Shown here: piece by piece, positions 34,310 through 44,399 of the stretch
Layout of the letters: each line of letters starts with the position of its first letter
Position numbering within the stretch: the stretch's first letter is position 1
Source: RBG-16-34-14 sp963798865
GTDB taxonomy: Bacteria > Bacteroidota > Ignavibacteria > Ignavibacteriales > Ignavibacteriaceae
DNA length: 64,000 nucleotides
Direction: 5' to 3'
Assembly: GCA_963798865.1 (NCBI GenBank)
Contig: CAWCVZ010000005.1
Span: forward strand, 372,001 to 436,000
Notes under the pieces: model-generated
Told to the model about the DNA's origin: nothing
The model's database searches: none
What the model saw: only the letters and a program-made list of their open reading frames with translations
Translations under genes and position numbers: made by a program

Positions 34310-37300
34310 CTAAAAATCTAAAGCCCCTTCGGGTTCCTTTAAATCTTTTTCCTTTCTTCCGAATACTTTTCTGTATAATCCCGGAACCTTTTCTTTTATT
34401 CCTTCCATCTTGACATAAATAACCGGGACAAGTATAAGAGTTAAAAACATTGAACTGGTTAAGCCGCCAACTAATGCCCATGCTAATCCTGCTTTCCATT
34501 CAGAGCCGGCGCTTGTTGATAATGCAATTGGAAGCATACCAAAAACCATTGTTAATGTTGTCATAAATATTGGTCTGATTCTCGCTCTGCCTGCTTCAAT
34601 TAAAGCATCATAAACATTCATTCCATCTTTCTGGTTATGAGTTGTTCTATCTACAAGAAGAATAGCATTTTTTCCAACCAATCCAATTAGCATTATTATA
34701 CCGAGTATTGAAAAAATGCTTAATGAGTTCATCGTTAATGCGAGAGCGAATAAAGCTCCAACCATTGCAACCGGAATAGAGAAAAGAACAACAAACGGAT
34801 AAACATAAGAATCATACAGAGCAACCATAATCATATAAACAAAGAGGATGCCTGCTAATAATGCAAGACCAAGACTGCCGAATGATTCCGCCTGGTTTTT
34901 TAAATCCCCCTCATAAACAAGCTCAACTCCATCAGGCAGATTCTGCTTTTGCATTGCTTTCTGAATATCCTGTCCAATGCTTCCGCTTGGTCTTCCCACA
35001 GCCTGCGAATAAACAGTAACAGAGTTTATCCTGCTGTAGCGGTTTAGTTTTGTAGGACCGGTTGTTTCATAAATATCAGCAAACTGCTGAAGTTCAATCT
35101 TCTGCCCCTTATTATTAATGAAAGTTAAGCTGCTGAGGTCGGATATCTTTGATCTATCGAATTCATCAAGAACAACCCTTATATCGTATTCAGTGTCGCC
35201 ATCTCTGAATTTTGATTCATCATCACCGGTTAATGCGACACGCAAGGCAGATCCGACCTCTGCAATTGAAAGTCCGAAAGCCGCTAATTTTTCTCTATCT
35301 ATATTAATGCGTGTCTCAGGTTTCCCTTCTTCTGATGATAATCTTACATCAGCAGTGCCGGGGACTCCTTTTATTACATTCATTACAACGTTAGCACCCT
35401 TCTCTACATCGTAGCGGTTCGGACCTTTAACAACTATTTGAATTGGGGTTTGATTAGCGGTACCAAAAATTCCAATAGGGTTAACACGTACTTTAACACC
35501 GGGTATTTTCTGAACCTGCTGTTTAATATATTCGCCAATTTCTTCGGTGGATTTTTCCCTGTTGGTTTTACTAATTAGAGATACATCAATCTGTGCACTA
35601 TTGTTCGAATTCTGTCCAAGCAAACCTTCGCTTGACGCACCGACATTTGTAAAAACTTTTTTTACTTCAGGTATTGAAGAAATAATTTTTTCAACTTCCT
35701 GTGCAGTGTAATTTGTTTTTTCAAGCGTAGCCCCTGCCGGAAGTTCAATCGTTACAGTAAATTCACCACGATCTGCAACTGCGATAAATTCATTACCAAT
35801 AAATCCTGCAGGTATCAGTGCAAATGAAAGGAAGAAAAGAATAACTGCAAACGAAATCACTTTCCATTTATTATTAAGGCTCCATTTTAAAACCGAGATA
35901 TAATTTTCTGTAACTCTTTTAAACATACCTTCAAACCAGAGAGCAAATCTGCCGACTATGGTTTTCTTTGTCATTCTTTCAAGCTTGCTTATTCTTGAAG
36001 CAAGAAGCGGGGTAACTGTAAAAGAAACAAAAAGACTTAACAATGTTGAAATAACTACAACTGCTGCATACTGCCGGATAATGTTGCCGATTAAACCGCC
36101 GGTTAAAGCTAACGGCACAAACACAACAACATCTACAAGTGTAATCGCAAGAGCAGCAAACCCGATTTCGTTTCTTCCTTTTAAAGCAGCGGTTTTCTTG
36201 TCTTCGCCCTTTTCCAGATGATGATAAATATTTTCAAGCACCACAATTGAATCATCAACAAGAATTCCTACAACAAGGGAAAATCCAAGAAGAGTCATCA
36301 GGTTTAAAGAAAAGTTAAACAGGTACATTACTATAAAAGTAGAGATCATTGAAGCTGGTATTGCAAGCATAACTATAAAAGAATTTCTTATACTGTGTAG
36401 GAAAAGAAGCATAACTATTGCAACAAGTATAACTGCAAGACCAAGATCCGATTTTACTGCATTTGCCGCATCAATTGTAAATGTAGAACCATCCTGTGCT
36501 ATATCAAATGTCAGGCTGCTGGATTTATATTCCTTTTCCATCTTTGATATTTCATTTCTCACGAGCGTACTAACTTCAACTGCATTTGCATCTGTCTGCT
36601 TCATTAATAAAATACCAACAGAAGTTTTACCATCTATCCTGCTGATATATTCCGGTTCTTTTGTGCCGTCTTCAACTTCTGCTACATCGCGGAGTCTTAT
36701 TTCACTTCCGTTTTTGGAAGTTGCAATTATCAGGTTCCTTAAACTTTCAATAGAATTAAACTTGCCTGCAACCCGAACGATAAATTGTTCGTCAGAATTT
36801 TTAATTTTTCCGGTAGGAAAATCCATGTTTGAAGATTTGATTGCCTGTGTTACCTGCATTATTGAGAGACCATAAGAACGGATTTTTTCCGCATCGAGGT
36901 TTACTTTAATTTCTCTTTCATCTCCCCCAACAAGCGTAATTTGTGCAACTCCTTTAAGATTAGAAAATCTTGGCTGAATTCTATCTTTAATAAACTGGTA
37001 AAATTCTTTTGAAGGCATTTTGCTTGTAACACCCATTCTGAGAACAGGAATTTCATCCAAAGCAAATTTTGAAAGCGTTGGAACTTTTGCATTTTCCGGC
37101 AGCGTTGATACTATCTCATTAACTTTTCTTTGAGCCGTCTGAACAGTAAAATCAATATCAACAGACTGATCAAACTCAGCCATTACAAAAGAAACGCCTT
37201 CTACCGATGTTGACCTTATTGCCTTTAACTGGTCAACACTGGAGATAGCATCTTCTATAGGTTTTGTTATAGAAGTTTCAACTTCATTAGGTGAAGCTCC

Positions 37301-37456
37301 CGGGTAAACTGTAGTGATTGAGACAAAAGGGGAGCTTATCTTTGGAAGAAGTTCATAATTTAATTGTGTATAGCTGTACAATCCAAGGACAGTTAAAGCC
37401 GCAAATATTACAACTATCAGTGTCGGTCTTTTTATTGCAAGTTCAGTTATAGTCAT
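34310..37456 (-). CDS. RND-family efflux pump inner membrane transporter (AcrB/HAE1 type)
   Basis: The 1048-residue protein has the twelve-helix RND layout with two large periplasmic loops: MTITELAIKRPTL start, the N-terminal porter domain, the GILVDDSIVVLENIY motif with the Asp pair of the proton relay, a second helix bundle and the C-terminal GKNAILLVD and PIFMTTLTM motifs. It exports hydrophobic drugs or lipids from the periplasm through a TolC-type channel. The operon order is TolC, adaptor, pump, small protein. The adaptor gene 14 nt upstream is frameshifted, so the pump may lack a working partner unless the frame error is an assembly artefact. Confidence 0.95.
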   Translation of the reverse strand: MTITELAIKRPTLIVVIFAALTVLGLYSYTQLNYELLPKISSPFVSITTVYPGASPNEVETSITKPIEDAISSVDQLKAIRSTSVEGVSFVMAEFDQSVDIDFTVQTAQRKVNEIVSTLPENAKVPTLSKFALDEIPVLRMGVTSKMPSKEFYQFIKDRIQPRFSNLKGVAQITLVGGDEREIKVNLDAEKIRSYGLSIMQVTQAIKSSNMDFPTGKIKNSDEQFIVRVAGKFNSIESLRNLIIATSKNGSEIRLRDVAEVEDGTKEPEYISRIDGKTSVGILLMKQTDANAVEVSTLVRNEISKMEKEYKSSSLTFDIAQDGSTFTIDAANAVKSDLGLAVILVAIVMLLFLHSIRNSFIVMLAIPASMISTFIVMYLFNFSLNLMTLLGFSLVVGILVDDSIVVLENIYHHLEKGEDKKTAALKGRNEIGFAALAITLVDVVVFVPLALTGGLIGNIIRQYAAVVVISTLLSLFVSFTVTPLLASRISKLERMTKKTIVGRFALWFEGMFKRVTENYISVLKWSLNNKWKVISFAVILFFLSFALIPAGFIGNEFIAVADRGEFTVTIELPAGATLEKTNYTAQEVEKIISSIPEVKKVFTNVGASSEGLLGQNSNNSAQIDVSLISKTNREKSTEEIGEYIKQQVQKIPGVKVRVNPIGIFGTANQTPIQIVVKGPNRYDVEKGANVVMNVIKGVPGTADVRLSSEEGKPETRINIDREKLAAFGLSIAEVGSALRVALTGDDESKFRDGDTEYDIRVVLDEFDRSKISDLSSLTFINNKGQKIELQQFADIYETTGPTKLNRYSRINSVTVYSQAVGRPSGSIGQDIQKAMQKQNLPDGVELVYEGDLKNQAESFGSLGLALLAGILFVYMIMVALYDSYVYPFVVLFSIPVAMVGALFALALTMNSLSIFSILGIIMLIGLVGKNAILLVDRTTHNQKDGMNVYDALIEAGRARIRPIFMTTLTMVFGMLPIALSTSAGSEWKAGLAWALVGGLTSSMFLTLILVPVIYVKMEGIKEKVPGLYRKVFGRKEKDLKEPEGALDF

Positions 37457-37469
37457 TTCAAATCTCCTT

Positions 37470-38523
37470 TTAGTTAACTATTGTTACCTTGAATTGATCT
37501 TTCAGATTATTCTGTCCGTTTACAACTATCTGCTCGCCTTCTTTTAACCCGCTTAACACCTCAAGCATGTCATCGGAAGAAGAACCAATAACTACGTTTC
37601 TTTCTTTTGCAATTCCGTTTTCAACTACAAAAACTTTTGCATCCTTAACGCTGCCAACGAGTGCTTCGCGCGGGATATTAACCGATTCATTTTTCTTTAT
37701 AGATGTAAAGAGAACACGACCGAACATTCCGCCTTTTAAAGGATGTTCTTTACTGTTAGGCAAAGTAATTTCAACCGGGTATGTGTGAGCGTTATCTGCC
37801 TGGTCGCTTATTGTTTCTATTTTTCCTTTAAAGGAAACACCGGGATAAATATCAGTGGTTACAACAACATCATCACCAGGTTTTAATTTAAACACATCTT
37901 TTTCTGCAACATTTAATTTTACTTTTAATTTTGAAATATCAACAACCTGTGCAACAGTTGTTCCCTTGTTAACATAATCTCCTTTATCAACCATTCTTGC
38001 TGTTACAACTCCTGAGATAGGGGTTGTTATTTTTGTGTCAGCATATTCTCTTTTTGCAAAAGTATATTGAGATTCAGCAGATTGAAGTTCCTGCTTTGCA
38101 GTTTCAAGCCTTGAAACGGTTATTGATTTTTCATTAAAAAGGGTCTGGTATCTTTCAAAATCATTTTTAGCTTTTTCATAATTAACCTCTGCTGTTTTTA
38201 AAGCAGCAAGTTTTAATTCGCCATCAAGCTGGATTAAAATTGAACCCTGTGCTCTTAGAGTCTCCAACTTTAGCATAAACATCAAGCACTCTTCCTGATG
38301 CTTCAGAAACAACCGAGACATCATTTGTTCCTGTTATTGTTCCAACCAGCTCAAGATTTCTAGCCAGCTCTTTTTTCTGAACAGATTCAACTGTTACAGG
38401 GTAAGAATCAATTATCTGCTTGTTTGATTTTGCTTCAAGCTTTGATTTATTGTTTATCAGTACAGCAAAAACAACAGCAATTATTAAAACTGTTATTCCT
38501 ATTACTTTTACTTTCTTTAACAT
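37470..38523 (-). pseudogene. Frameshifted RND membrane fusion protein (adaptor, HlyD/AcrA type)
   Basis: Two overlapping frames together make one adaptor. The first (38523 down to 38224) has a membrane helix and runs through EASGRVLDVYAKVGD, the first half of the lipoyl motif, then ends. The second (open from about 38266 down to 37470) continues with RAQGSILIQLDGEL, the second half of the same motif, then the coiled-coil hairpin (EKAKNDFERYQTLF), the second lipoyl half and the beta-barrel (GDVVVTTDIYPG) and the membrane-proximal domain. Joining them needs removal of one base, or addition of two, around 38254-38266. The full protein would be about 350 residues, normal for the family. It may be a pseudogene, a sequencing error or a recoded gene; no slippery run is visible there. 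Confidence 0.85.
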
Positions 38524-38552
38524 TGTTTGACCCTTTCCTTAATTAAATTCTT

Positions 38553-39872
38553 TTATAAATTTTTTTCTCCAACAGCTCTTTCGAGGTTGGCTTTAGCAAG
38601 TTCATAATCAACAAGTGTCTGAACATGGTTTGTTCTTGACTGAAGAAGTGCAACTTCAACATCCAGCAGATCCGAATTAAGAATTAAACCCTGCTTGAAG
38701 AGTTCACTTGCAACGCGGTAATTTTCTTCCGCCTGTTCAACACTTGTTTGAGACACACTTAATTTTTCCTGCGCCTGTGTAAGAGTTAAATAACTTTGTG
38801 TAACCTGCAGAGTTACTGCATCCTTTAAAATTTTATAACCATCTTTTGCCTGTTCAAATTCCGCTTCTGCTTCAGTTGTCTGGTTGCCTGTTTTATTCCA
38901 GTTCCATAAATCAAATGAGAGGGAAATATTTACATCCCAGCTGTCTTTAAACTTTGCTTCGACAGGGAAATACCTGCTGTTCGGGTTTGAGTAATAATAA
39001 TTTCCATTTAAATAAATCTGCGGATACCAACCGGATTGTGCAAGATTGATTCCAGTTTCACTTGCTTTAACCCTGTAATCCATCGCCTTGAGTTCAGGTC
39101 TGTTTTCCAGTGCTCTTGATTTTAAATTTTCAAGATCCACAGCTTTATTATTTATTTCAGGCAGTTCTTCAGCGACTTCAATTTCAGTTGTAAGAGGAAG
39201 CTCAATTATATTGCTCAGGTTTGTCATTGCAAGCTTAACCGCATTCTGTGCATCAATCTGTTTAAGCTGTGCTTCTGCTAACTGAACTTTTACTTTTAAA
39301 AGATCATTGTTTGTTGCAAGCCCCTGGTCATATAAATTCTGAGCATCCTTTACGTGAGCTTTTATCTGCTCAACATTTTCATCAACAACTTTTTTAATTT
39401 GATTTGCTTTATAAAGATTCCAGTAAGCAGATTTTACATCGAGAATAAGATCCTGCTCTGTTTGTGAATATTCTTCTTTAACTGCCATTGAATTAAACTC
39501 TGCAATTTCAGAAGCACTTTTTAATCTGAATCCTGTAAAAACCGGCTGTCTTAAAGAAAGCTTTAAATTGTAATTGTTATTAATATTCTGTGTAAGATCG
39601 AAAGTTCCGAAAGGAGTATTAATTGAAAACGGATCAATACTGCTTAGTCTTGTATAGCTTGCACTAAAATTTAAAGATGGAAGCCTGTCGCTGTTAAGCT
39701 CTTTTACTTTTGCTTCAGCGCCCTGTATCTTCATTTTGGAAGAATTAATTCTCCGGCTGTTTTGCAAACCAATTTTAATGCTTTCATCAAGAGTTAATTT
39801 TACTTTTTCCTGTGCAAATGCTGTTATTGCCATTAACGTTATAAAAGCAGCTATTTTCAAAACCAGTTTCAT
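38553..39872 (-). CDS. TolC-family outer membrane efflux protein
   Basis: The 439-residue protein has a signal peptide (about 1-20) and two repeated long helical and beta regions as in TolC, with a typical A-x-V-x-A-x-Y-W-N-L pattern (LDVKSAYWNLYKANQ) in the first half and NISLSFDLWNWNKTGNQ before the second. It forms the outer membrane channel for the RND pump downstream. It is the first gene of the TolC-adaptor-pump operon. A GTAAAC/GTTTAC inverted repeat is found 45-63 nt upstream of the start. Confidence 0.93.
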   Translation of the reverse strand: MKLVLKIAAFITLMAITAFAQEKVKLTLDESIKIGLQNSRRINSSKMKIQGAEAKVKELNSDRLPSLNFSASYTRLSSIDPFSINTPFGTFDLTQNINNNYNLKLSLRQPVFTGFRLKSASEIAEFNSMAVKEEYSQTEQDLILDVKSAYWNLYKANQIKKVVDENVEQIKAHVKDAQNLYDQGLATNNDLLKVKVQLAEAQLKQIDAQNAVKLAMTNLSNIIELPLTTEIEVAEELPEINNKAVDLENLKSRALENRPELKAMDYRVKASETGINLAQSGWYPQIYLNGNYYYSNPNSRYFPVEAKFKDSWDVNISLSFDLWNWNKTGNQTTEAEAEFEQAKDGYKILKDAVTLQVTQSYLTLTQAQEKLSVSQTSVEQAEENYRVASELFKQGLILNSDLLDVEVALLQSRTNHVQTLVDYELAKANLERAVGEKNL

Positions 39873-39916
39873 TTCTTACTCCGTTATTAAATTCAAAACT
39901 CAAATGAACGACCTTG

Positions 39917-39935
39917 GTAAACGTATAAGGTTTAC
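39917..39935. promoter_or_regulatory. GTAAAC-N7-GTTTAC operator-like repeat upstream of the efflux operon
   Basis: An inverted repeat GTAAAC (39917-39922) and GTTTAC (39930-39935) with 7-nt spacing; another GTTTAC occurs at 39971-39976. This is the type of site bound by a dimeric repressor or activator near the promoter. No TetR or MarR gene lies close by; the nearest regulator is the MalT-type gene just upstream. Confidence 0.35.
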
Positions 39936-40160
39936 TATGGTAGACGCATTGAACAAAGGTTTATTTTAGGGTTTACTAAAAAATAATCCCGGTTGATGAA
40001 TGGCTATTTGTGTGGTTAAATGGATTTCCGGAGTAAAAGGTTAATTATTTGGCTGAACCGGAAGAATAAGTTGAGTTTGAGAAAGAAACATTATTTCACC
40101 ACCATCATCTTTTTCATATCTGAAAATCTTGGAATGTTTCAGAGAGGCAATAAGAATTAT

Positions 40161-42842
40161 TTAAATTAAATTCAGCTCTCTTGCTGTTTGAATTGCTCTT
40201 ACACGGCTGTCAACATTGAGTTTCTGGTAAATCTGGTGAGTGTGTTTTTTTACTGTACCGACAGCCAAAAAGAGTTTATCCGCAATCTCTTTATTTGAAT
40301 AGCCGGCGGAAAGAAATCTTAACACTTCAATTTCGCGTTCACTTAAGGGTTCCTCAACAGGCTGATCCGGTTTTGCTAATTGCTTATTTATCTCTTCCAA
40401 TAGTTTGGTAACATAAGCCATCGGGAATTCTTTTTCCTGTGAATAAGCCGAAAGAAAAATATTAAGAAGCTCAGCTATTGTATCTCCTTCATTAATAAAT
40501 ATTCTTAAATAACCTTCCGGTTCAGCAATTACAATTGCTTCTTTAAGAAGCTCAAGCGCTTTGAAAGTATCCTTTTCTTTCTGGAAAGCAACTGCTTTCA
40601 AAATTAAAACTTCAAGCAGAAAACCTCTCGCTCCTGAATTTAAAACACTTTTTTCAATTTCATTTAATAGATCAATCGCCTTGTTGTAACTTCCGGTTGC
40701 AATTAAAAATCTTACTTCAAGCAGTTTACCGGAGGTATGATAAGGGATATCCTTCATAGGATCATTATTGAATTTATCCCGCCACTTTGCCACGGCTTTA
40801 TAATTTTTCTGCATCAATAAAACTTTTACACGCTGCGTTTCAATTACAAGCTCGCGGAAATGGGAAAGGTTCTGAATAGTTGTTGCTTCTTCATCTTCTT
40901 TGATAAGCTGCTTAACGGAGGTTATATCTCCTTTTGTCTGCTTTATATATTGAAGCATTGTGATGGCATGAAAAAACATTGTCCAGTTTCCCATAAGTTT
41001 GGAAAGCCTGAGACATTCACCCGCATAATAATCTGATGCATTAAGATCGTTCAACTCATAAAGCATCCGGCTCATAGCTAAATACACATAACCAAGCGAT
41101 AAAAAATTTCTTCCGTAACGCGTTTCATATTTCTCCATAGCATCTTTAATTAAATTAAACGCCTGTTGAAATTTTCCTTCAAGAAGAAGAATATCCACGT
41201 AATTAAAAACACCATTTAAAGCAACGATATGATTATTAGACATCTCACCAAAAACAAATGCATTCATAAATGCATCTTTAGCTTCCTTCCAGCTTCCTGT
41301 TATAGCGTATGTCCAGCCGAGTAATAACTCGAGAGTGCTGAGAATAATTACATTATCCGGTTTAAGAAATTTTTTTGCTTCAAGAATAAGCTCTCTTTGT
41401 TTTACAACATCCGAAGGATTATTTGTATAAAAAGGTGAATAACTATAAGATCTCAATAATGCAATATGTGCGTACAAATTCTGCCGGCTGGTTTCATCAT
41501 ACCGGTTTTGTTTTCCATTTAAAATAAATTCCGCTTTTGTAAGAAGAGGTTCAATTTTTTCAAACTCACCATAAATATTATGAATCCATGCCAGGCAGAT
41601 TAAAATGTAAGCCCTGTTGTTAAGAATTTCCTGAGGAATTTTCTGCGCCCAGTTTCTCAATGTGGTTAACTCAGCATTAACAAGAGTTGAAACAGATGCA
41701 TCTTCAATTAAATCGGCAGTTCCTTCTATATCTCCAGCAGCAAGAGAATGATTTATCGCTTCTTCCGTAAAATTATTTTCTTTATACCATCTGCTGGCTC
41801 TTTTATGAAGAGTGGGAATTACATCTGGAAAAAGCTCTTCTAAACGGTATTTCAGTAAATCACTAAATAAATGATGATACCGGAACCACTTCCTGTTTTC
41901 ATCAAGCGGGACGATAAAAAGTTTTGCTTTATTCAGGTAATCAATAATATCCTGGCTTCCCAAACCTGCAGTTACAGCATCGCATAATGAGCTGTTAAAT
42001 CTTGTTAGGATGGAAGTGTATAATAAAAATTCCTGGAGATTAGGATCAAGATGGTTGATTACTTCTTCTGTAAGATAATCAACAATGTAGCTGTGGCTTC
42101 CCTCAAAATTTTTTATAAACTCATGAACATTTTTTCTTCCCTGCATTGCAATACCGGCAAGCTGAAGACTTGCTATCCATCCTTCGGTTTTTTCTTCAAG
42201 CGTTTCAACTTCACTTCTTGTAAGATCAAGACCCATAGTTTCTTTAAAGAAGTTTATAGTTTCATCGGTTGTAAATCTTAAATCCGCTTCCCTTATTTCA
42301 TACAATTGTTTTCTTGTTCTCAACTTTGAAAGAGGAATCGGGGGATCATGTCTCCCGGAAATTATAAGATGAAGATTTGCAGGCATGTGTTCAATAAAAA
42401 ATGAAAACAATTGATGTATCACGGGAGACTCAATTAAATGGTAATCATCTAAAATAAAAACCGACTTTTCCAAACTCTCGTTTATCTCATTTATTAAAGA
42501 AGTAACAATATTTTCCGCCGGAACCTGCTGGGGAGATTTAATTATTAGCTCTGTATTTTTACCAAAATCTGGTTGTATCTGTTGAAGAGCAGCGATAATG
42601 TACGCGTGAAATCTTTTAGGGTCATTGTCCCCCTGGTCAAGTGAAACCCAGCCAACCGGATATTTCGACTGTTCAATCCATTCACTAAGCAATGTTGTTT
42701 TGCCAAAACCTGCCGGTGCCGAAACAATAGTTAGTTTTGCATTAAAGCAATTGTTAAGCTTTTCAATCAGCCGTTTCCTCTTTACCCATAACGGCTGGGT
42801 TGATGGGAAATAAAGTTTTGTACTTAAAATTTGTTCAGTCAT
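40161..42842 (-). CDS. MalT-type ATP-dependent LuxR family regulator
   Basis: This large (893-residue) LAL/MalT-type activator has a STAND ATPase with Walker A APAGFGKTT (42-50), the VSLDQGDNDPKRF and FILDDYHLI (Walker B) motifs, a long helical repeat region (about 350-780) and a C-terminal LuxR helix-turn-helix (EREIEVLRFLSAGYSNKEIADKL, about 830-890). Such proteins oligomerise on ATP and inducer and activate nearby operons. The TolC-adaptor-pump operon lies 288 nt downstream on the same strand, so it is a plausible target. The inducer is unknown. MsrA is transcribed divergently. Confidence 0.92.
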   Translation of the reverse strand: MTEQILSTKLYFPSTQPLWVKRKRLIEKLNNCFNAKLTIVSAPAGFGKTTLLSEWIEQSKYPVGWVSLDQGDNDPKRFHAYIIAALQQIQPDFGKNTELIIKSPQQVPAENIVTSLINEINESLEKSVFILDDYHLIESPVIHQLFSFFIEHMPANLHLIISGRHDPPIPLSKLRTRKQLYEIREADLRFTTDETINFFKETMGLDLTRSEVETLEEKTEGWIASLQLAGIAMQGRKNVHEFIKNFEGSHSYIVDYLTEEVINHLDPNLQEFLLYTSILTRFNSSLCDAVTAGLGSQDIIDYLNKAKLFIVPLDENRKWFRYHHLFSDLLKYRLEELFPDVIPTLHKRASRWYKENNFTEEAINHSLAAGDIEGTADLIEDASVSTLVNAELTTLRNWAQKIPQEILNNRAYILICLAWIHNIYGEFEKIEPLLTKAEFILNGKQNRYDETSRQNLYAHIALLRSYSYSPFYTNNPSDVVKQRELILEAKKFLKPDNVIILSTLELLLGWTYAITGSWKEAKDAFMNAFVFGEMSNNHIVALNGVFNYVDILLLEGKFQQAFNLIKDAMEKYETRYGRNFLSLGYVYLAMSRMLYELNDLNASDYYAGECLRLSKLMGNWTMFFHAITMLQYIKQTKGDITSVKQLIKEDEEATTIQNLSHFRELVIETQRVKVLLMQKNYKAVAKWRDKFNNDPMKDIPYHTSGKLLEVRFLIATGSYNKAIDLLNEIEKSVLNSGARGFLLEVLILKAVAFQKEKDTFKALELLKEAIVIAEPEGYLRIFINEGDTIAELLNIFLSAYSQEKEFPMAYVTKLLEEINKQLAKPDQPVEEPLSEREIEVLRFLSAGYSNKEIADKLFLAVGTVKKHTHQIYQKLNVDSRVRAIQTARELNLI

Positions 42843-43011
42843 CAGTTAAGGAAAAAAATTAAATTATTTAGAATGTTAAAAATATTCCAAAGTTAAGTAT
42901 TATCAAGTCAATCGCTTTTTAAGTGAAGGATTTTTTAACCAAATGTTACTATTTTGTTATAATTCATCGGCAGAACTTAATGATATTTACCTGTAAAAAA
43001 ACAGGATATAT

Positions 43012-43692
43012 ATGAAAAAGTACGTTTTAATAATCAGTTCAATTATTTTTTTATTAAGTTTTGTTTCCTACAGCTGTAAGGAAACAAATTCAAAAAATAA
43101 AGAAAGCGAGATGACAGAAATGGATTCGACTCAGAATTTGAATCTTGAAAAAGCAACATTCGGCGGAGGATGTTTCTGGTGCACAGAGGCAATCTATGAA
43201 AGAGTTGAAGGAGTACATAAAGTAATTTCCGGTTATGCAGGCGGCACTGTAAAAAATCCCACATACGAACAGGTTTGCACTGGCAAAACCGGGCACGCAG
43301 AAGTAATCCAGATAAGTTATGATCCATCGGTTGTTTCTTATGATGAACTTCTTGAGATATTTTTCAAAACACATGATCCAACAACTTTAAACCGGCAGGG
43401 TGCGGACGCTGGAACACAATACCGCTCGGTAATTTTTTATAGTAATGATGAACAGAAAAAGAAAGCGGAATATTACAAAGCCGAGCTTGATAAATCCGGT
43501 TCGTGGGATAAACCAATAGTAACTGAGATTTCCCCTTTAACAAATTTTTATCCTGCTGAAGATTATCACCAGGATTACTATGAAAATAATCCCAACCAGG
43601 GATATTGTTCTTTTGTAATTGGACCTAAAGTAGAAAAGTTTGAGAAAGTTTTTAAAGATAAATTGAAGAAAAAATATTCTGAGCAGAATTAA
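43012..43692 (+). CDS. msrA: Peptide methionine sulfoxide reductase A, lipoprotein form
   Basis: The 226-residue protein repairs methionine-S-sulfoxide in proteins. It has a lipoprotein signal (VSYSC, C22), the catalytic GGGCFWC motif (C54, the active Cys, and C57), SGYAGG, GHAEVIQ and GTQYRS signatures and a C-terminal YCSF Cys that can serve as resolving residue. The lipid anchor places it in the envelope, likely to protect exported proteins from oxidants. The MalT-type gene starts 169 nt away on the opposite strand. A strong terminator follows. Confidence 0.94.
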   Translation: MKKYVLIISSIIFLLSFVSYSCKETNSKNKESEMTEMDSTQNLNLEKATFGGGCFWCTEAIYERVEGVHKVISGYAGGTVKNPTYEQVCTGKTGHAEVIQISYDPSVVSYDELLEIFFKTHDPTTLNRQGADAGTQYRSVIFYSNDEQKKKAEYYKAELDKSGSWDKPIVTEISPLTNFYPAEDYHQDYYENNPNQGYCSFVIGPKVEKFEKVFKDKLKKKYSEQN

Positions 43693-43704
43693 AAATTTCT
43701 CTTC

Positions 43705-43752
43705 GCAGCACAGAGCACAACATTATTAAACTCTGTGCTGCAATTTTTTCCC
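43705..43752 (+). terminator. Rho-independent terminator of msrA
   Basis: Stem GCAGCACAGAG/CTCTGTGCTGC (43705-43715 and 43731-43741), 15-nt loop, tail AATTTTTTC. Confidence 0.92.
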
Positions 43753-43934
43753 GCCGGAATTAATCCTTATCACAAATCAATTATTAATTATTGTAAAGTC
43801 GGTCTTTATAATATCAAATAAGGAAGGAATTATTGAACATTAAATTATATGTGATATTTATTACCTGAACGAACATCCTTTTAAGCTAACTTTCCTTTAA
43901 ATTAACACGGTTCAATTAGAAAAGGATTATATAA

Positions 43935-44399
43935 ATGAAACTAATAAAATATTTTGTGCTGCTAACGTTATTTACGCTTGCAGCTTGTTCCCCTTTAGCT
44001 TTAAAGCCTGCTGATTTTTCCTGGCCTGTTGAATCAGTACTGAAAGTGGATAATGACGGCTATGTAAAAGAAGACAGGCACGCTCTTTATTTCAATACAC
44101 AGAATATGTTTCTTGAAGAAACAAAAGATTCAAGTTCATATATGAATAAAGAAGTAAGATTAATAAGAGATTCAAAAGGCTACTATTATCTAACATCGGA
44201 TAATTTTAAGAATGTGTATGTTTTTAAAATTAATGATGGGGAGTTCCGCTTAGATAATAAAATAGAAATTTCCGATACACTCGGAATAAGTAAACCTGCT
44301 TTTAATCAAAGACCTCCGTACATTGAGCTTGTTGAAGGGGGCAAACAACACCTTCTAAAAAATGATGGAATACATAATGAGGCAGAAGATGAAAAGTAA
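43935..44399 (+). CDS. Lipoprotein of unknown function
   Basis: The 154-residue protein begins with a lipoprotein signal whose lipobox is TLAAC (C18), so it is lipid-anchored. The mature part has a hydrophilic, beta-rich sequence (ALYFNTQNMF, YYYLTSDNFKNVYVFK) without a motif I recognise. It is the first of three genes with overlapping ends (44399 versus 44389, 44895 versus 44873), which must be co-translated. A terminator follows the third gene. The trio is an unknown envelope system: lipoprotein, coiled-coil secreted protein, tail-anchored protein. Confidence 0.75.
   Translation: MKLIKYFVLLTLFTLAACSPLALKPADFSWPVESVLKVDNDGYVKEDRHALYFNTQNMFLEETKDSSSYMNKEVRLIRDSKGYYYLTSDNFKNVYVFKINDGEFRLDNKIEISDTLGISKPAFNQRPPYIELVEGGKQHLLKNDGIHNEAEDEK

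Noticed and set aside
34263..34499. Minus-strand ORF of 78 codons
   Set aside because: It lies inside the RND pump gene's 3' end in another frame, and has no independent features.
38224..38324. Programmed frameshift in the RND adaptor
   Set aside because: No slippery heptamer or stimulatory hairpin is visible at the junction; a plain indel is simpler.
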